From: Hymenobacter terrenus
GTDB taxonomy: Bacteria; Bacteroidota; Bacteroidia; Cytophagales; Hymenobacteraceae
Direction of reading: 5' to 3'
Length of the DNA stretch: 64,000 nt
Assembly (NCBI RefSeq): GCF_000972495.1
Contig: NZ_LATM01000003.1
Coordinates: 1 to 64,000, forward strand
Positions 42,118-51,134 of this stretch are shown here, piece by piece; the stretch's first letter is position 1, and each line of letters begins with the position of its first letter. The notes beneath the pieces are model-generated. The model was not told the origin of the DNA and did no database searches. It was given only the letters and a program-made list of their open reading frames with translations. The position numbers and the translations under genes were made by a program.

Positions 42118-42846
42118 ATGTACCGAATTTATTCCCTGCTGCTGGTTCTAATGGGCCTGTTTCTCGCCGCTCCCGCTTCGGCCCAGCTCTACGACGTGCG
42201 CCCCGGCGACGTGAACTACAACAAAAAGTCTCGCCCCGCCCTCAAGGTTCAAGTCGATGGCAAAGCTTCTGACGTCCGCGATTATTTTCAGGACTGGATG
42301 AAGGGCAATTATAACGTTCGGTTCAAGAACGGTAGCATGCTGGGCTTTGGTAAAAGCGACGTGCTCGTAGCCCGCCAAACGCCCGCCAGTGCTATTTCGG
42401 GCAAACTCGTCGACCTCTACGGGAGCGTTGTTGCTCCCGCCGACTCGGTGACGGAAGTGGCCCTGTTCGGCGGCTTCGACGATAATACGTTCTTCGACCC
42501 CGATAAAACGGCCACTGAGTACAAGGCCTTGCGCACCATGCTGCAAAATTTCGCCAGCGCCGCCCGCGTCAAAGCCTACCGCGACCAGATTACCGAAGCG
42601 GAGAAAAAGCTCAGGGCCGTGGAGAAGGAAAAAGAGCGCCTCGAAAAAGAGCAGGCCTACCTGCGAACCAATACCGAAGCTAACCTAGCCCGCATCGAGG
42701 AATTGAAAAAAAAGAACGCCGAAAATCTGGTACAATCCCGCGCTGATTCAGCTTCTCAGGCTAAAAATTCGCTGCTGCTGGAAGATAGCCGCCTGCGCCT
42801 GCAACGCCGCCGCGACCGACTCTCGGCCCTCGACCGTAAAAACTAG
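42118..42846 (+). CDS. Exported protein with C-terminal coiled coil
   Basis: 242 residues from the ATG at 42118 that starts a signal peptide (MYRIYSLLLVLMGLFLAAPA, cleavage after SAQ). A globular part (about 25-155) contains VRPGDVNYNKKSRPALKVQV and FKNGSMLGFGKSDVLV. A long heptad region (about 155-240) follows, starting RVKAYRDQITEAEKKLRAVE. It has no membrane anchor beyond the signal, so it is periplasmic. The coiled coil suggests self-association or binding to another envelope component. No function is assigned. Confidence 0.65.
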   Translation: MYRIYSLLLVLMGLFLAAPASAQLYDVRPGDVNYNKKSRPALKVQVDGKASDVRDYFQDWMKGNYNVRFKNGSMLGFGKSDVLVARQTPASAISGKLVDLYGSVVAPADSVTEVALFGGFDDNTFFDPDKTATEYKALRTMLQNFASAARVKAYRDQITEAEKKLRAVEKEKERLEKEQAYLRTNTEANLARIEELKKKNAENLVQSRADSASQAKNSLLLEDSRLRLQRRRDRLSALDRKN

Positions 42847-42871
42847 CGCTGGCGCCGGCCGTACTCAGTTG

Positions 42872-43615
42872 ATGGATAATCCCTCTTCGCCCCTCGACAC
42901 CCTACGCCAGCTCAAGGAAATGCTGGATGCCGGGGCCCTCACGCCCGCTGAGTTTGAGGCCCTGAAGCAGCGGCTCGTATTCAGTGGCGCCGCGTCGCCC
43001 TCGGCGCCCGAGTCTGGAACGCCCAAGCCCACGGATTCCTTGACACCGAATGCCTTGCCCAATACAGTTCTGCCCCCCGTATCGGTGACCCAACTGCATT
43101 CCCCAGCGTTCGAGGCGGCACCTGCAACTGATGCTCCTGTGGCTGCTAAGCCTGTTTACGAAGCGCAAAACCCGCCAATCGTTCCGCCTACTGCCTTTGC
43201 TACCGCTTCCGCATTGGAACCAGAGCCGGCGCCCGGCGCGGTGCCGGGTTGGACTACTGATGAATTCCCTGATTCTGAAGCTCCTGCTGCTCGTAACCCG
43301 CTGGCTCTCATTTTATCAATTGGTGGCTTATTGGCGTTGCTCGGACTGGTTCTGTACCTGTCGCTCAACCGGCCACCATCCGAGCATATTTCCAGCACGA
43401 GCCAGACTGCCGCTGATTCCGTAGCCGCGCCCATCGAAACCGGCCCTCAAGCTGAGCCCCTGCCCCAGACCGTGACCACGCCCGAAACCATCCGCCTAGC
43501 TCCCACCAACCCCGCGCCGCCCGTGCAACCCCAGCCCGCGCCGCTCGTTCGTGACTCTGTCGCCGCAACGGCTCCGCCGGTTGCTCCCCCCGCCGATTCA
43601 ACTACTAAGCAATAG
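42872..43615 (+). CDS. SHOCT-like domain membrane protein
   Basis: 247 residues. Residues about 5-35 (LDTLRQLKEMLDAGALTPAE then FEALKQRLV) fit the SHOCT motif, a short C- or N-terminal domain found with oligomerising proteins. A Pro/Ala-rich linker (about 36-140) precedes one transmembrane segment (LALILSIGGLLALLGLVLYL, about 144-163), and an external Thr/Pro/Ala-rich tail follows. The start at 42872 (MDNPSS) is used; the TTG just before it would add one residue. It follows the exported coiled-coil gene by 25 bases and ends before a large bidirectional hairpin. Confidence 0.6.
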   Translation: MDNPSSPLDTLRQLKEMLDAGALTPAEFEALKQRLVFSGAASPSAPESGTPKPTDSLTPNALPNTVLPPVSVTQLHSPAFEAAPATDAPVAAKPVYEAQNPPIVPPTAFATASALEPEPAPGAVPGWTTDEFPDSEAPAARNPLALILSIGGLLALLGLVLYLSLNRPPSEHISSTSQTAADSVAAPIETGPQAEPLPQTVTTPETIRLAPTNPAPPVQPQPAPLVRDSVAATAPPVAPPADSTTKQ

Positions 43616-43625
43616 TGTAAAAACG

Positions 43626-43686
43626 ACTACCCTACACAGAAAAAGCCGCGTCTGTTACCAGCGCGGCTTTCTCTGTGTAGGGTAGT
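43626..43686. terminator. Large bidirectional hairpin terminator
   Basis: A 25-bp stem (43626-43650 with 43662-43686, one mismatch) with an 11-base loop lies between the SHOCT-like gene and the convergent 3D-domain gene. Confidence 0.85.
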
Positions 43687-43709
43687 TTATAGAGCAGCAG
43701 TAGCCTCGC

Positions 43710-44234
43710 TCACAGTGCGGCGACCTTCTGAATTTTTACGCCCTTCGTAAAAATATCAAGCTTTTCACTGGGATGCGCGAGAATATCCATGCAGTGGTGG
43801 TGGCGGCGGTTCATCGTGTCGTGCACCGTGTACACTCCATCGAGCTTAGGTGAAAGTCCCCGGACCCGCACTTTATCGCCGAATGCGAATTTGCCGCCCC
43901 ACGGCTTCAGTAGGTCTCGGGAAAGTGCCATCCAGCGCTTTTTCGTCCCATAGTGTGGCTTGATGCGGGAATTATCGGCCGTCACGAATGGCTCAGCATC
44001 GGTTTGGCCTGCTACAGCTTCGTATACCGTTGCCGTTACAGTGTAGGTTAAGCTGCGCGTCAGGAGCGTTTTCTTTTTTACCACTCGGGCTGTGGTAGGC
44101 CGCCGCGCGGCGACTCGCGGAAAAAGAAATTCCCGCATTCCAGATGGGGAGGCTACTGGCGAGGAATTAAAAAAGGGCGTGGTCAACGCCGCAGCTGCTA
44201 GAAATACATCTATAAATAGCCGTACATTATACAT
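43710..44234 (-). CDS. 3D-domain (double-psi beta-barrel) protein
   Basis: 174 residues. A hydrophobic N-terminal segment (FIDVFLAAAALTTPFFN) may be a membrane anchor or uncleaved signal. After a basic stretch, residues about 65-165 show the 3D domain: YTVTATVYEAVAGQTDAEPF, then KKRWMALSRDLL, then KFAFGDKVRVRGLSPKLDGV and YTVHDTMNRRHHHCMDIL. The conserved aspartates of 3D (ALSRD, HD, MD) are present. The family is related to MltA/RlpA peptidoglycan-active lytic enzymes, so cell-wall binding or cleavage is possible. Confidence 0.8.
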   Translation of the reverse strand: MYNVRLFIDVFLAAAALTTPFFNSSPVASPSGMREFLFPRVAARRPTTARVVKKKTLLTRSLTYTVTATVYEAVAGQTDAEPFVTADNSRIKPHYGTKKRWMALSRDLLKPWGGKFAFGDKVRVRGLSPKLDGVYTVHDTMNRRHHHCMDILAHPSEKLDIFTKGVKIQKVAAL

Positions 44235-44352
44235 CTATTCGAGGTTCGTCCGGCCGCCATTTTAGCCCGGCGGTATAAGCAAAACCCACCTTTTTAGAGC
44301 TGGGCGAAAAAGGTTAACGATGAATGAGATACATTAGTTTGCTAAAAATAAA

Positions 44353-44547
44353 TTATCCAATTGCTAATGGCTTGAGAGCCGTTGAGGGCTTTTGTCTAAG
44401 CAAAATTTTATAGAATATCGACCCGCCAAAGTCAGGAATTAGCTTGATTCCGGCAAATAATAAGGCGCCTTTAAGCAGCCCATCCGCGTCGAAGTCCGTA
44501 TCCACAAATTTCATCATCCCTCCAGAATTCGATAAATTGGCCAGCAA
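44353..44547 (-). pseudogene. Possible truncated hypothetical gene
   Basis: The minus-strand frame is open from about 44608 (after a TAA) to 44353 and reads FPGNHLDIYSTLASFAALLA then NLSNSGGMMKFVDTDFDADG and LLKGALLFAGIKLIPDFGGS. It has a protein-like composition but no ATG upstream of GGMMKF, so it appears truncated at its 5' end. I recognise no family. The surrounding 44235-44678 is AT-rich and otherwise empty. It may be a fragment of an older gene or a short real protein starting at the MM. Confidence 0.35.
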
Positions 44548-44622
44548 AGCAGCAAAGCTGGCTAGCGTTGAGTAGATATCTAAGTGATTACCAGGAAAAT
44601 TTGCTTACTCGAATGCGGGTTT

Positions 44623-44651
44623 TTGCCTGTATTATAAGTGTATTACTTTTA
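44623..44651 (+). promoter_or_regulatory. Probable sucA promoter (TTG-N18-TACTTTTA)
   Basis: TTG at 44623-44625 and TACTTTTA at 44644-44651 (one mismatch to TAnnTTTG) lie 18 bases apart, 27 bases before the sucA ATG. Confidence 0.4.
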
Positions 44652-44678
44652 CGTAGCCTTACCTAAGCTGCTTTTCCC

Positions 44679-47612
44679 ATGGACGCATACTCGTATATCG
44701 CCAACGCCGACGCGGCGGCTATCGAAACTTTATACCAATCTTATCAGCAGAATCCAGAGTCCGTAGACTTTGGTTGGCGTAAGTTTTTTGAAGGATTTGA
44801 TTTTTCGCAGCAGTTCCCCGAAGGCGCGCCGGTAGTGGCTGGCGCCAACGGAACCAACACCAATGGTAATGGTGCCGCTGCGGGCGCAACCAAAGCGCCA
44901 CCCACCTCGCAGCCGCAGCCCAACGATTACGGCGTCCTCAATACTGCTGCCTCCACCAACAATGCCCCGAGCATTGCCAATGGCGAAACGGCTAGCGACA
45001 AGGAAACCGCTGTGCGCAACCTCATTCACGCCTACCGCAGCCGCGGCCACCTGCGTGCTAAAACCAATCCCGTGCGCGAGCGCAAAGACCGTAAAGCCCG
45101 GCTCGACCTAGGCGATTTCGGCCTGAGCGACGCCGATATGGATACGGTATTTAAGAATGGTGAAGGCCTCGGACTAGGCGCCCAGGCAACGTTGCGCGAC
45201 ATTGTGGCGGCCTTAGAGAAAATCTACACCGGTGCCATCGGCTTCGAGTACATGTATATCCGCGACCCACAGGTGCTGGATTGGTTCCGCGAGAAAGTGG
45301 AGCACGACTCGCTGGCCTTCAACCCCAGTGTGGAGTACAAGAAGCGAATTCTGAAGAAACTAAATGAGGCCGTAGTTTTTGAGAACTTTCTGCATACCAA
45401 GTTTTTGGGGCAGAAGCGTTTCTCGTTGGAAGGCGGCGAAACGACCATTCCCGCTATTGATGCCATCATTGGCAAAGGGGCGGAACTGGGTGTGCAGGAG
45501 GTGATGATTGGCATGGCCCACCGCGGCCGTCTGAACGTGCTGGCCAACATCATGGGCAAGACCTACGAGCAGATTTTCTCGGAGTTCGAAGGTACCGCCG
45601 TGCCCGACCTCACCATGGGCGACGGTGACGTGAAGTACCACATGGGCTACAGCTCGGAAGTGGAAGCCAGCGGTGGCCAGAAAGTCAACCTGAAGCTGGC
45701 ACCCAACCCCTCGCACTTGGAGGCTGTGAACCCAGTGGTAGAAGGATTCGTGCGGGCCAAAATTGAGCACCAGTACGCTGATGACTATCACAAAATTCTA
45801 CCCATCCTCATTCATGGCGATGCCGCGTTGGCGGGCCAGGGCATTGGGTACGAGCTGACGCAGATGTCGTTGCTGGAGGGCTACAAAACCGGCGGCACCA
45901 TTCACTTCGTGATTAACAACCAAGTCGGCTTCACTACTGATTTTGAGGATGCCCGCTCGTCGATTTACTCGACCGACCTTGCCAAAATCATTGACGCGCC
46001 GGTGGTACACGTGAACGGCGACGACCCCGAAGCGGTGGTATTTGCCGTGCAGCTGGCCACCGAATACCGCCAGCAGTTCCACGCCGATATTTTCATTGAT
46101 ATGGTGTGCTACCGCCGCCACGGTCACAACGAGTCGGACGAGCCCAAGTTCACCCAGCCCACACTCTACAACATCATCTCGAAGCATCAGAACCCACGCG
46201 AGGTATACAACGCTACGCTGGTGCAGCGCGGCGACGTCGATGCTGAGCTAGCCAATCAGATGGACAAGGAATTCCGCGACACCCTCCAGGCCCGCCTCGA
46301 CATGGTGAAGCAGAAGCCACTTCCTTATAAGTATCAGGTGCTGGAAAACGAGTGGCGCAGCCTGCGTCGCTCCAAGCCCGAGGATTTTGACCAGTCGCCG
46401 GAAACCGGCATCAGTGAAGACACCGTGCAGCGCGTGGCTCAGGCGCTGACCACGATTCCCGAAGGTTTCAAGCCGATTAAGCAGATTGATAACCTGCTGA
46501 AGGAGCGCCGCAAGATGTTCTACGAGACCCGCGTGCTGAACTGGGCCGCCGGGGAATTGCTGGCCTACGGCTCGCTGCTGACGGAAAACCATATTGTGCG
46601 CGTGAGCGGGCAGGACTGCCAGCGCGGTACGTTCTCGCACCGCCATGCCGTGCTGCACGATGCTGAGACGTCGGCTCCCTACACCTCGCTCAACCACATG
46701 GAGGGGGAGCACGAGAACCTACGCATTTTCAATTCCCTACTGAGCGAGTACGCGGTGTTGGGCTTCGAATTCGGCTATGCCATGGCTAACCCTACGGCCT
46801 TGGTAGTGTGGGAAGCCCAGTTTGGCGACTTCGCTAATGGCGCCCAAACCATGATTGACCAGTTTGTGGTAAGCTCCGAAAGCAAGTGGCAACGTATGAA
46901 TGGCGTGGTAATGCTGCTGCCCCACGGCTATGAAGGCCAGGGCCCGGAGCACTCCAATGCCCGTCCCGAGCGGTTCTTGCAATTGGCGGCCGAGCACAAC
47001 ATCATTGTGGCCAACATGACCACGCCAGCCAACTTCTTCCACGCCCTGCGTCGGCAGCTTACTTGGAGCTTCCGCAAGCCGCTGGTGGTGATGTCGCCGA
47101 AGTCGATGCTGCGCCATCCGCTGTGCGTGTCGCCGGTCGAGGAGTTCACCAGTGGCACCTTCCGCGAAGTGCTGGGCGACACGTTTGCCGAAGCCAAGAA
47201 GGTGAAGCGCGTGCTGCTGTGTTCGGGCAAGGTCTACTTCGACTTATTGGAAGAGCAGCGCACTTCCAACCGCACCGATGTTGCCATCGTGCGCCTGGAG
47301 CAACTGCACCCTTTCCCCAAAAAGCAGCTCGATGTCGAGCTAGCCAAATATCCCAAGGCTAAACTGTACTGGGTGCAGGAAGAGCCTGAGAACATGGGCT
47401 ATTGGAACTATATGCTTCGCTTCATGCGCCGCGAGTTGGAGGACGTAGTTTCGCGCAAACCCTCGGCTTCGCCAGCTACAGGCTACAATAAAATTCACGT
47501 CAAGGAGCAGAAGGAGCTAATCGCCCGCGCCTTCGACAAGCCTAAGGAAGCCGTGGCGGACGCTAACATCAAGGAAGTAGTGGAGGAAGCCGATAAAAAA
47601 GTGACCGACTAA
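44679..47612 (+). CDS. sucA: 2-oxoglutarate dehydrogenase E1 component
   Basis: 977 residues, the usual length. E1 decarboxylates 2-oxoglutarate with thiamine diphosphate and passes the succinyl group to the E2 lipoyl arm (citric acid cycle). The N-terminal E2-binding segment begins SYIANADAAAIETLYQSYQQ, the domain with MAHRGRLNVLANIMGKTYEQ is typical, and the ThDP motif region is VVHVNGDDPEAVVFAVQLAT with DIFIDMVCYRRHGHNESDEP. The transketolase-like C-terminal part has GQDCQRGTFSHRHAVLHD and QGPEHSNARPERFLQ. The E2 gene follows 690 bases later in the same direction with a decayed gene pair between. Confidence 0.97.
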   Translation: MDAYSYIANADAAAIETLYQSYQQNPESVDFGWRKFFEGFDFSQQFPEGAPVVAGANGTNTNGNGAAAGATKAPPTSQPQPNDYGVLNTAASTNNAPSIANGETASDKETAVRNLIHAYRSRGHLRAKTNPVRERKDRKARLDLGDFGLSDADMDTVFKNGEGLGLGAQATLRDIVAALEKIYTGAIGFEYMYIRDPQVLDWFREKVEHDSLAFNPSVEYKKRILKKLNEAVVFENFLHTKFLGQKRFSLEGGETTIPAIDAIIGKGAELGVQEVMIGMAHRGRLNVLANIMGKTYEQIFSEFEGTAVPDLTMGDGDVKYHMGYSSEVEASGGQKVNLKLAPNPSHLEAVNPVVEGFVRAKIEHQYADDYHKILPILIHGDAALAGQGIGYELTQMSLLEGYKTGGTIHFVINNQVGFTTDFEDARSSIYSTDLAKIIDAPVVHVNGDDPEAVVFAVQLATEYRQQFHADIFIDMVCYRRHGHNESDEPKFTQPTLYNIISKHQNPREVYNATLVQRGDVDAELANQMDKEFRDTLQARLDMVKQKPLPYKYQVLENEWRSLRRSKPEDFDQSPETGISEDTVQRVAQALTTIPEGFKPIKQIDNLLKERRKMFYETRVLNWAAGELLAYGSLLTENHIVRVSGQDCQRGTFSHRHAVLHDAETSAPYTSLNHMEGEHENLRIFNSLLSEYAVLGFEFGYAMANPTALVVWEAQFGDFANGAQTMIDQFVVSSESKWQRMNGVVMLLPHGYEGQGPEHSNARPERFLQLAAEHNIIVANMTTPANFFHALRRQLTWSFRKPLVVMSPKSMLRHPLCVSPVEEFTSGTFREVLGDTFAEAKKVKRVLLCSGKVYFDLLEEQRTSNRTDVAIVRLEQLHPFPKKQLDVELAKYPKAKLYWVQEEPENMGYWNYMLRFMRRELEDVVSRKPSASPATGYNKIHVKEQKELIARAFDKPKEAVADANIKEVVEEADKKVTD

Positions 47613-47623
47613 CCCATCACTCG

Positions 47624-47952
47624 ATGATAACTGGAGAGCAAATCCAGGGCGTTGTGGCGCGCATCATCGAAGGCTACTAGCTCGACAGAATCATTCTGTT
47701 TGGCTCGTATGCTTACGGTACGCCCAAGGGAAGCAGCGACCTGGATTTGCTGATTATTAAGCATAACGCTGAAGCCAAGCGGGCTGAGCGTTCTATTGGG
47801 GGCATCAGTTGCTATGAGGGACTGATGCGCCAGCAATGGATATTATCATTCGGACACCTGAAGAAATGGCCAGTCGTACGGTGCTGTATTATACTGTAGA
47901 AACCCAGGCAGTTCAAAAAGACCGTACCCTATATGCAAGCGCAAACTCCTGA
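47624..47952 (+). pseudogene. Decayed minimal nucleotidyltransferase (MNT) gene
   Basis: The frame from ATG 47624 reads MITGEQIQGVVARIIEGY, stop (TAG at 47678), then LDRIILFGSYAYGTPKGSSD and LDLLII, the GSxAxGxxxxxSDxDL signature of MNT nucleotidyltransferases. A frameshift after AERSIG or so leads to another frame: MDIIIRTPEEMASRTVLYYT then VETQAVQKDRTLYASANS and stop at 47950-47952. This is the normal C-terminal text of MNT proteins. In the family the MNT protein is antitoxin, AMPylating the HEPN RNase toxin. With a stop and a frameshift this copy is dead. Confidence 0.8.
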
Positions 47953-48269
47953 CCAGATTCGGGTTGATATGTTTATCAGAACTGCTGACCGCGACCTCGA
48001 TGTAGCGGAGTTGATTGGGCGTAGTTCGCCACATTTCTACGAGAGCATAGGTTTTCACTGTCAGCAGGCTGTCAATTGGTAAACGACCTGAGTCCATTCA
48101 TTAGCTTCACTCCAACCGAACAAGTGCAGCGGCTGCCTTGCTAGAACTTGCCGTTGATTTGCGCTATGAACTAGATGATGCACCGAGCCACACTTCGGCT
48201 GATTTATTGAACATGGCGCATGAGTTCCAGGGCAGATTGCGCCCTTTGGCTCTTCAGTTTTTAACATAA
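47933..48269 (+). pseudogene. Decayed HEPN-domain gene
   Basis: ATG 47933 overlaps the MNT remnant's end and reads MQAQTPDQIRVDMFIRTADR, DLDVAELIGRSSPHFYESIG, FHCQQAVNW then a stop at 48080. The CQQAV text is the HEPN motif. Later pieces in other frames give NDLSPFISFTPTEQVQRLP and AAALLELAVDLRYELDDAPS then HTSADLLNMAHEFQGRL to a stop at 48269. These are a typical HEPN C-terminus. Several stops and shifts make it nonfunctional. It formed an MNT-HEPN pair with the preceding remnant. Confidence 0.78.
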
Positions 48270-48302
48270 CCATCACAGCCGCGTTGAGCGGTATTTTCCT
48301 CC

Positions 48303-49997
48303 ATGCCCCTCGAAATCAAAATTCCTGCCGTTGGCGAATCCATCACCGAAGTCACCATTGCGAAGTGGCTCAAAAAGGACGGCGATGCCGTGAAGCGCGA
48401 CGAGGTAATTGCCGAACTGGAATCGGACAAGGCCACGTTTGAGCTGCCCGCCGAAGCCGATGGCGTCTTAAAGATTCGCGTGGCCGAGGGCGAAACCATC
48501 GGTATTGGCACCGTCATTGCCGATTTGGATGGCGCTGCCGCTGGCAGTGCTGCTCCTGCCGCAGCAGCCCCTGCGCCGGCTGCCGCACCCGCTGCTTCGG
48601 TTGACCCGATTAACCAGGGCGAACAGAATGCCCAGTCCAGCGACCAATCCGGCTACGGCGGCGCGCCCGAGGGCAAGGCCAGCAACGACCCCACTACGCC
48701 TGGTGCGCCGGCTGCCAGCCCGGCCGCACCGGCCGCGAGCGGGGGAGGGGCTATCGAAATGAAAATTCCTACCGTGGGCGAGTCCATCACGGAAGTAACG
48801 GTAGCCAAGTGGTTAAAGCCCGACGGTGCCCAAGTAAACCGTGACGAGGTAATTGCTGAGCTCGAATCGGACAAGGCCACGTTTGAGCTGCCCGCCGAAG
48901 GCACCGGCACGCTGCGCCACGCCGTGAAAGAAGGCGAAACCATTGCCATCGGCACCGTGATTGCGCGGATTGAAGGCGGCAGTGGTGCCGCTACTCCAGC
49001 GCCGGCTGCCCCGACAGCAGCCCCAGCGGCTCCGGCTCCGGTTGCGACCTTAGCTGCCCCGTCGGCCAGCAGTGGCGTTGCTACTTACGCTACTGGTGTG
49101 CCATCACCAGCAGCCGGTAAGATTTTGGGAGAAAAAGGTATTCCGGCCACAGACGTAGCCGGCACCGGCCGCGACGGCCGCATCACCAAGGAAGACGCAC
49201 AGAACGCGCAGGCGCGTCCGGCAGCTCCGGCACCGCAGGCGGCTCCTGCCGCACCGGCTGCCGCTGCTCCGGCCAGCGCCCCAGCCGTGGCTGGCAGCCG
49301 CAACGTGCGTCGCGAGCGTATGTCGAACCTGCGTAAGACGGTGGCCCGCCGCCTGGTATCGGTGAAGAACGAAACAGCTATGCTCACCACCTTCAATGAG
49401 GTGAACATGCAGCCCATCATGGATCTGCGCACCAAGTTCAAGGACAAATTCAAGGAGAAGAACGGGGTCGGGCTGGGCTTCATGTCTTTCTTCACTAAAG
49501 CCGTGTGCGTGGCTCTGCAAGAGTGGCCTGCGGTGAATGCGCAGATTGATGGCACTGACTTGGTCTACAACGACTTTTGTGACATCAGCATCGCCGTGTC
49601 GGCTCCGAAAGGCCTAGTGGTACCCGTGATTCGCAATGCCGAGCAACTTTCGTTCGAAGGCATTGAGAAGGAAGTGGTGCGCTTGGCCGGGTTGGCCCGC
49701 GACAACAAGCTCACCATCGAGCAGATGACCGGGGGTACGTTCACCATCACCAACGGCGGCGTGTTTGGCTCCATGCTCAGCACCCCCATCATCAATGCCC
49801 CGCAATCGGCCATTCTGGGCATGCATAACATCATTCAACGCCCTGTTGCCGAAAATGGCCAAGTAGTAATCCGCCCCATGATGTACCTGGCCCTAAGCTA
49901 CGACCACCGCATCATCGATGGCCGCGAGTCCGTTAGCTTCCTAGTCCGGGTGAAAGAGTTGCTTGAAGACCCAACGCGCCTGCTGCTAGGAGTGTAA
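48303..49997 (+). CDS. sucB: 2-oxoglutarate dehydrogenase E2 (dihydrolipoyllysine succinyltransferase) with two lipoyl domains
   Basis: 564 residues. Two lipoyl domains, each with the lipoylated lysine in [12 protein letters not shown], span about 1-77 and 152-228, joined by Ala/Pro linkers. A peripheral-subunit-binding domain (about 265-300) contains [20 protein letters not shown]. The catalytic domain has [20 protein letters not shown] and the active-site [17 protein letters not shown] (His about 535). Most SucB proteins have one lipoyl domain, and the near-identical DNA of the two repeats suggests recent duplication or conversion. It receives succinyl from SucA. No E3 gene is in the window. 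Confidence 0.96.
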   Translation: MPLEIKIPAVGESITEVTIAKWLKKDGDAVKRDEVIAELESDKATFELPAEADGVLKIRVAEGETIGIGTVIADLDGAAAGSAAPAAAAPAPAAAPAASVDPINQGEQNAQSSDQSGYGGAPEGKASNDPTTPGAPAASPAAPAASGGGAIEMKIPTVGESITEVTVAKWLKPDGAQVNRDEVIAELESDKATFELPAEGTGTLRHAVKEGETIAIGTVIARIEGGSGAATPAPAAPTAAPAAPAPVATLAAPSASSGVATYATGVPSPAAGKILGEKGIPATDVAGTGRDGRITKEDAQNAQARPAAPAPQAAPAAPAAAAPASAPAVAGSRNVRRERMSNLRKTVARRLVSVKNETAMLTTFNEVNMQPIMDLRTKFKDKFKEKNGVGLGFMSFFTKAVCVALQEWPAVNAQIDGTDLVYNDFCDISIAVSAPKGLVVPVIRNAEQLSFEGIEKEVVRLAGLARDNKLTIEQMTGGTFTITNGGVFGSMLSTPIINAPQSAILGMHNIIQRPVAENGQVVIRPMMYLALSYDHRIIDGRESVSFLVRVKELLEDPTRLLLGV

Positions 49998-50020
49998 TAT
50001 TATAACAAAGTCATCTGCCG

Positions 50021-50051
50021 AAGGCCAGCTTCCTACCAGGGGGCTGGCCTT
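50021..50051 (+). terminator. Probable terminator of sucB
   Basis: A 9-bp stem (50021-50029 with 50043-50051, arm AAGGCCAGC) is followed by TTTCT, 23 bases after the stop. Confidence 0.65.
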
Positions 50052-50157
50052 TCTGTTGTGGGTGCTACGCTTCTCGCAGGCCTTCGTTTAAAAGCATTAT
50101 TTACGCGTTGAAGCTAGGGTATTGGGAGATAAAACACTTTTTAACGTGCCTTTTGCA

Positions 50158-50186
50158 TTGGAATAGTAAGCAAAAGCGTATATTTG
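50158..50186 (+). promoter_or_regulatory. Promoter of the Crp/Fnr-family gene (TTG-N18-TATATTTG)
   Basis: TATATTTG at 50179-50186 matches TAnnTTTG exactly. TTG at 50158-50160 lies 18 bases upstream. The gene start follows 39 bases later. Confidence 0.6.
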
Positions 50187-50225
50187 ATGTCCTTATCGTA
50201 GTTGCCCTATAACCTCCTGAATCTT

Positions 50226-50933
50226 ATGGAGAAGTACACTAACCCCGTTTGTCATGAGTGCCCCAGCAGCCGGGGGCCCCTAATGGGATGCTGCCAAAAA
50301 GATGAATTGGATTTAATCTCTAATAATAAAGTATCACACTGGTTCCAGAAGGGCGAGCGAATCTTTCTGGAAGGAAGCCCAGCTACGGGCTTGTATTGTG
50401 TGAACAAAGGCAAAATAAAGATTACTAAGTCCAGCAGCGACGGCAAGGAGCAAATTGTGCGGCTAGCAAAAGCTGGCGACGTACTTGGCTTCCGGTCGTT
50501 GCTGGCTGGCACTAAATATTCGACCTCGGCCGTGGCGCTGGATGACTGCGTGGTGTGCTGCATTCCGCGCGCCGATTTCTTTCGGGTGTGGCAGTCCAAT
50601 TTGCAATTTTCCACTTCGCTCATGCAAATGATGGCCAAGGCATTGGGTGATGCCGAAGTGCAAATGCTGCATCTGGCCTACAACCCTGTCCGCGAACGGC
50701 TGGCCGAAGCGTTGCTCCTGCTCTACCATACCTTCCGCAAGGAGGAAGATGAGCAGCCCTTTGCCATCTGCATCTCTCGTGAAGACCTCGCCTCACTCGT
50801 CGGGACTGCGAAAGAAACTGCCACTCGATTATTATCCGAGTTCAAAGGCGAAGGAATTATAGCCACGCGTGGCAGTGAAGTTACCATTCTGAAAGCAGAT
50901 AGTCTAAGCCATATAGCCTCACTCTACGCCTAA
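50226..50933 (+). CDS. Crp/Fnr-family transcription regulator with N-terminal cysteines
   Basis: 235 residues. A cyclic-nucleotide-binding-like beta-barrel (about 35-120: FQKGERIFLEGSPATGLYCV, LAKAGDVLGFRSLLAGTKY), a dimerisation helix and a helix-turn-helix (about 180-215: ISREDLASLVGTAKETATRL). The N-terminal CHECPSSRGPLMGCC has four cysteines at about 9, 12, 22 and 23, as in Fnr-type sensors that hold an oxygen-labile Fe-S cluster. Such a role is inferred, not shown. The start at ATG 50226 (MEKYTNP) is preferred to the upstream TTG. The BLUF gene follows 201 bases downstream. Confidence 0.88.
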   Translation: MEKYTNPVCHECPSSRGPLMGCCQKDELDLISNNKVSHWFQKGERIFLEGSPATGLYCVNKGKIKITKSSSDGKEQIVRLAKAGDVLGFRSLLAGTKYSTSAVALDDCVVCCIPRADFFRVWQSNLQFSTSLMQMMAKALGDAEVQMLHLAYNPVRERLAEALLLLYHTFRKEEDEQPFAICISREDLASLVGTAKETATRLLSEFKGEGIIATRGSEVTILKADSLSHIASLYA

Positions 50934-51134
50934 ATCGGCTGTGCCACTCAAATCAGGTCACTCTTTAATCTGATCCAAGCTGTCGTCTTCGCCGCAAAAC
51001 CGTTACCTGCGACCCCACAAGGGCACTGACACATTCAGCCGAAGTCAACCGCTCTCGATTTGGTGGTAGTAGCTTTCAAAAAACGAGAGAATACGTTCTT
51101 AAATATTTTTTCGAACCTTCAGTCAGTCATCTAT

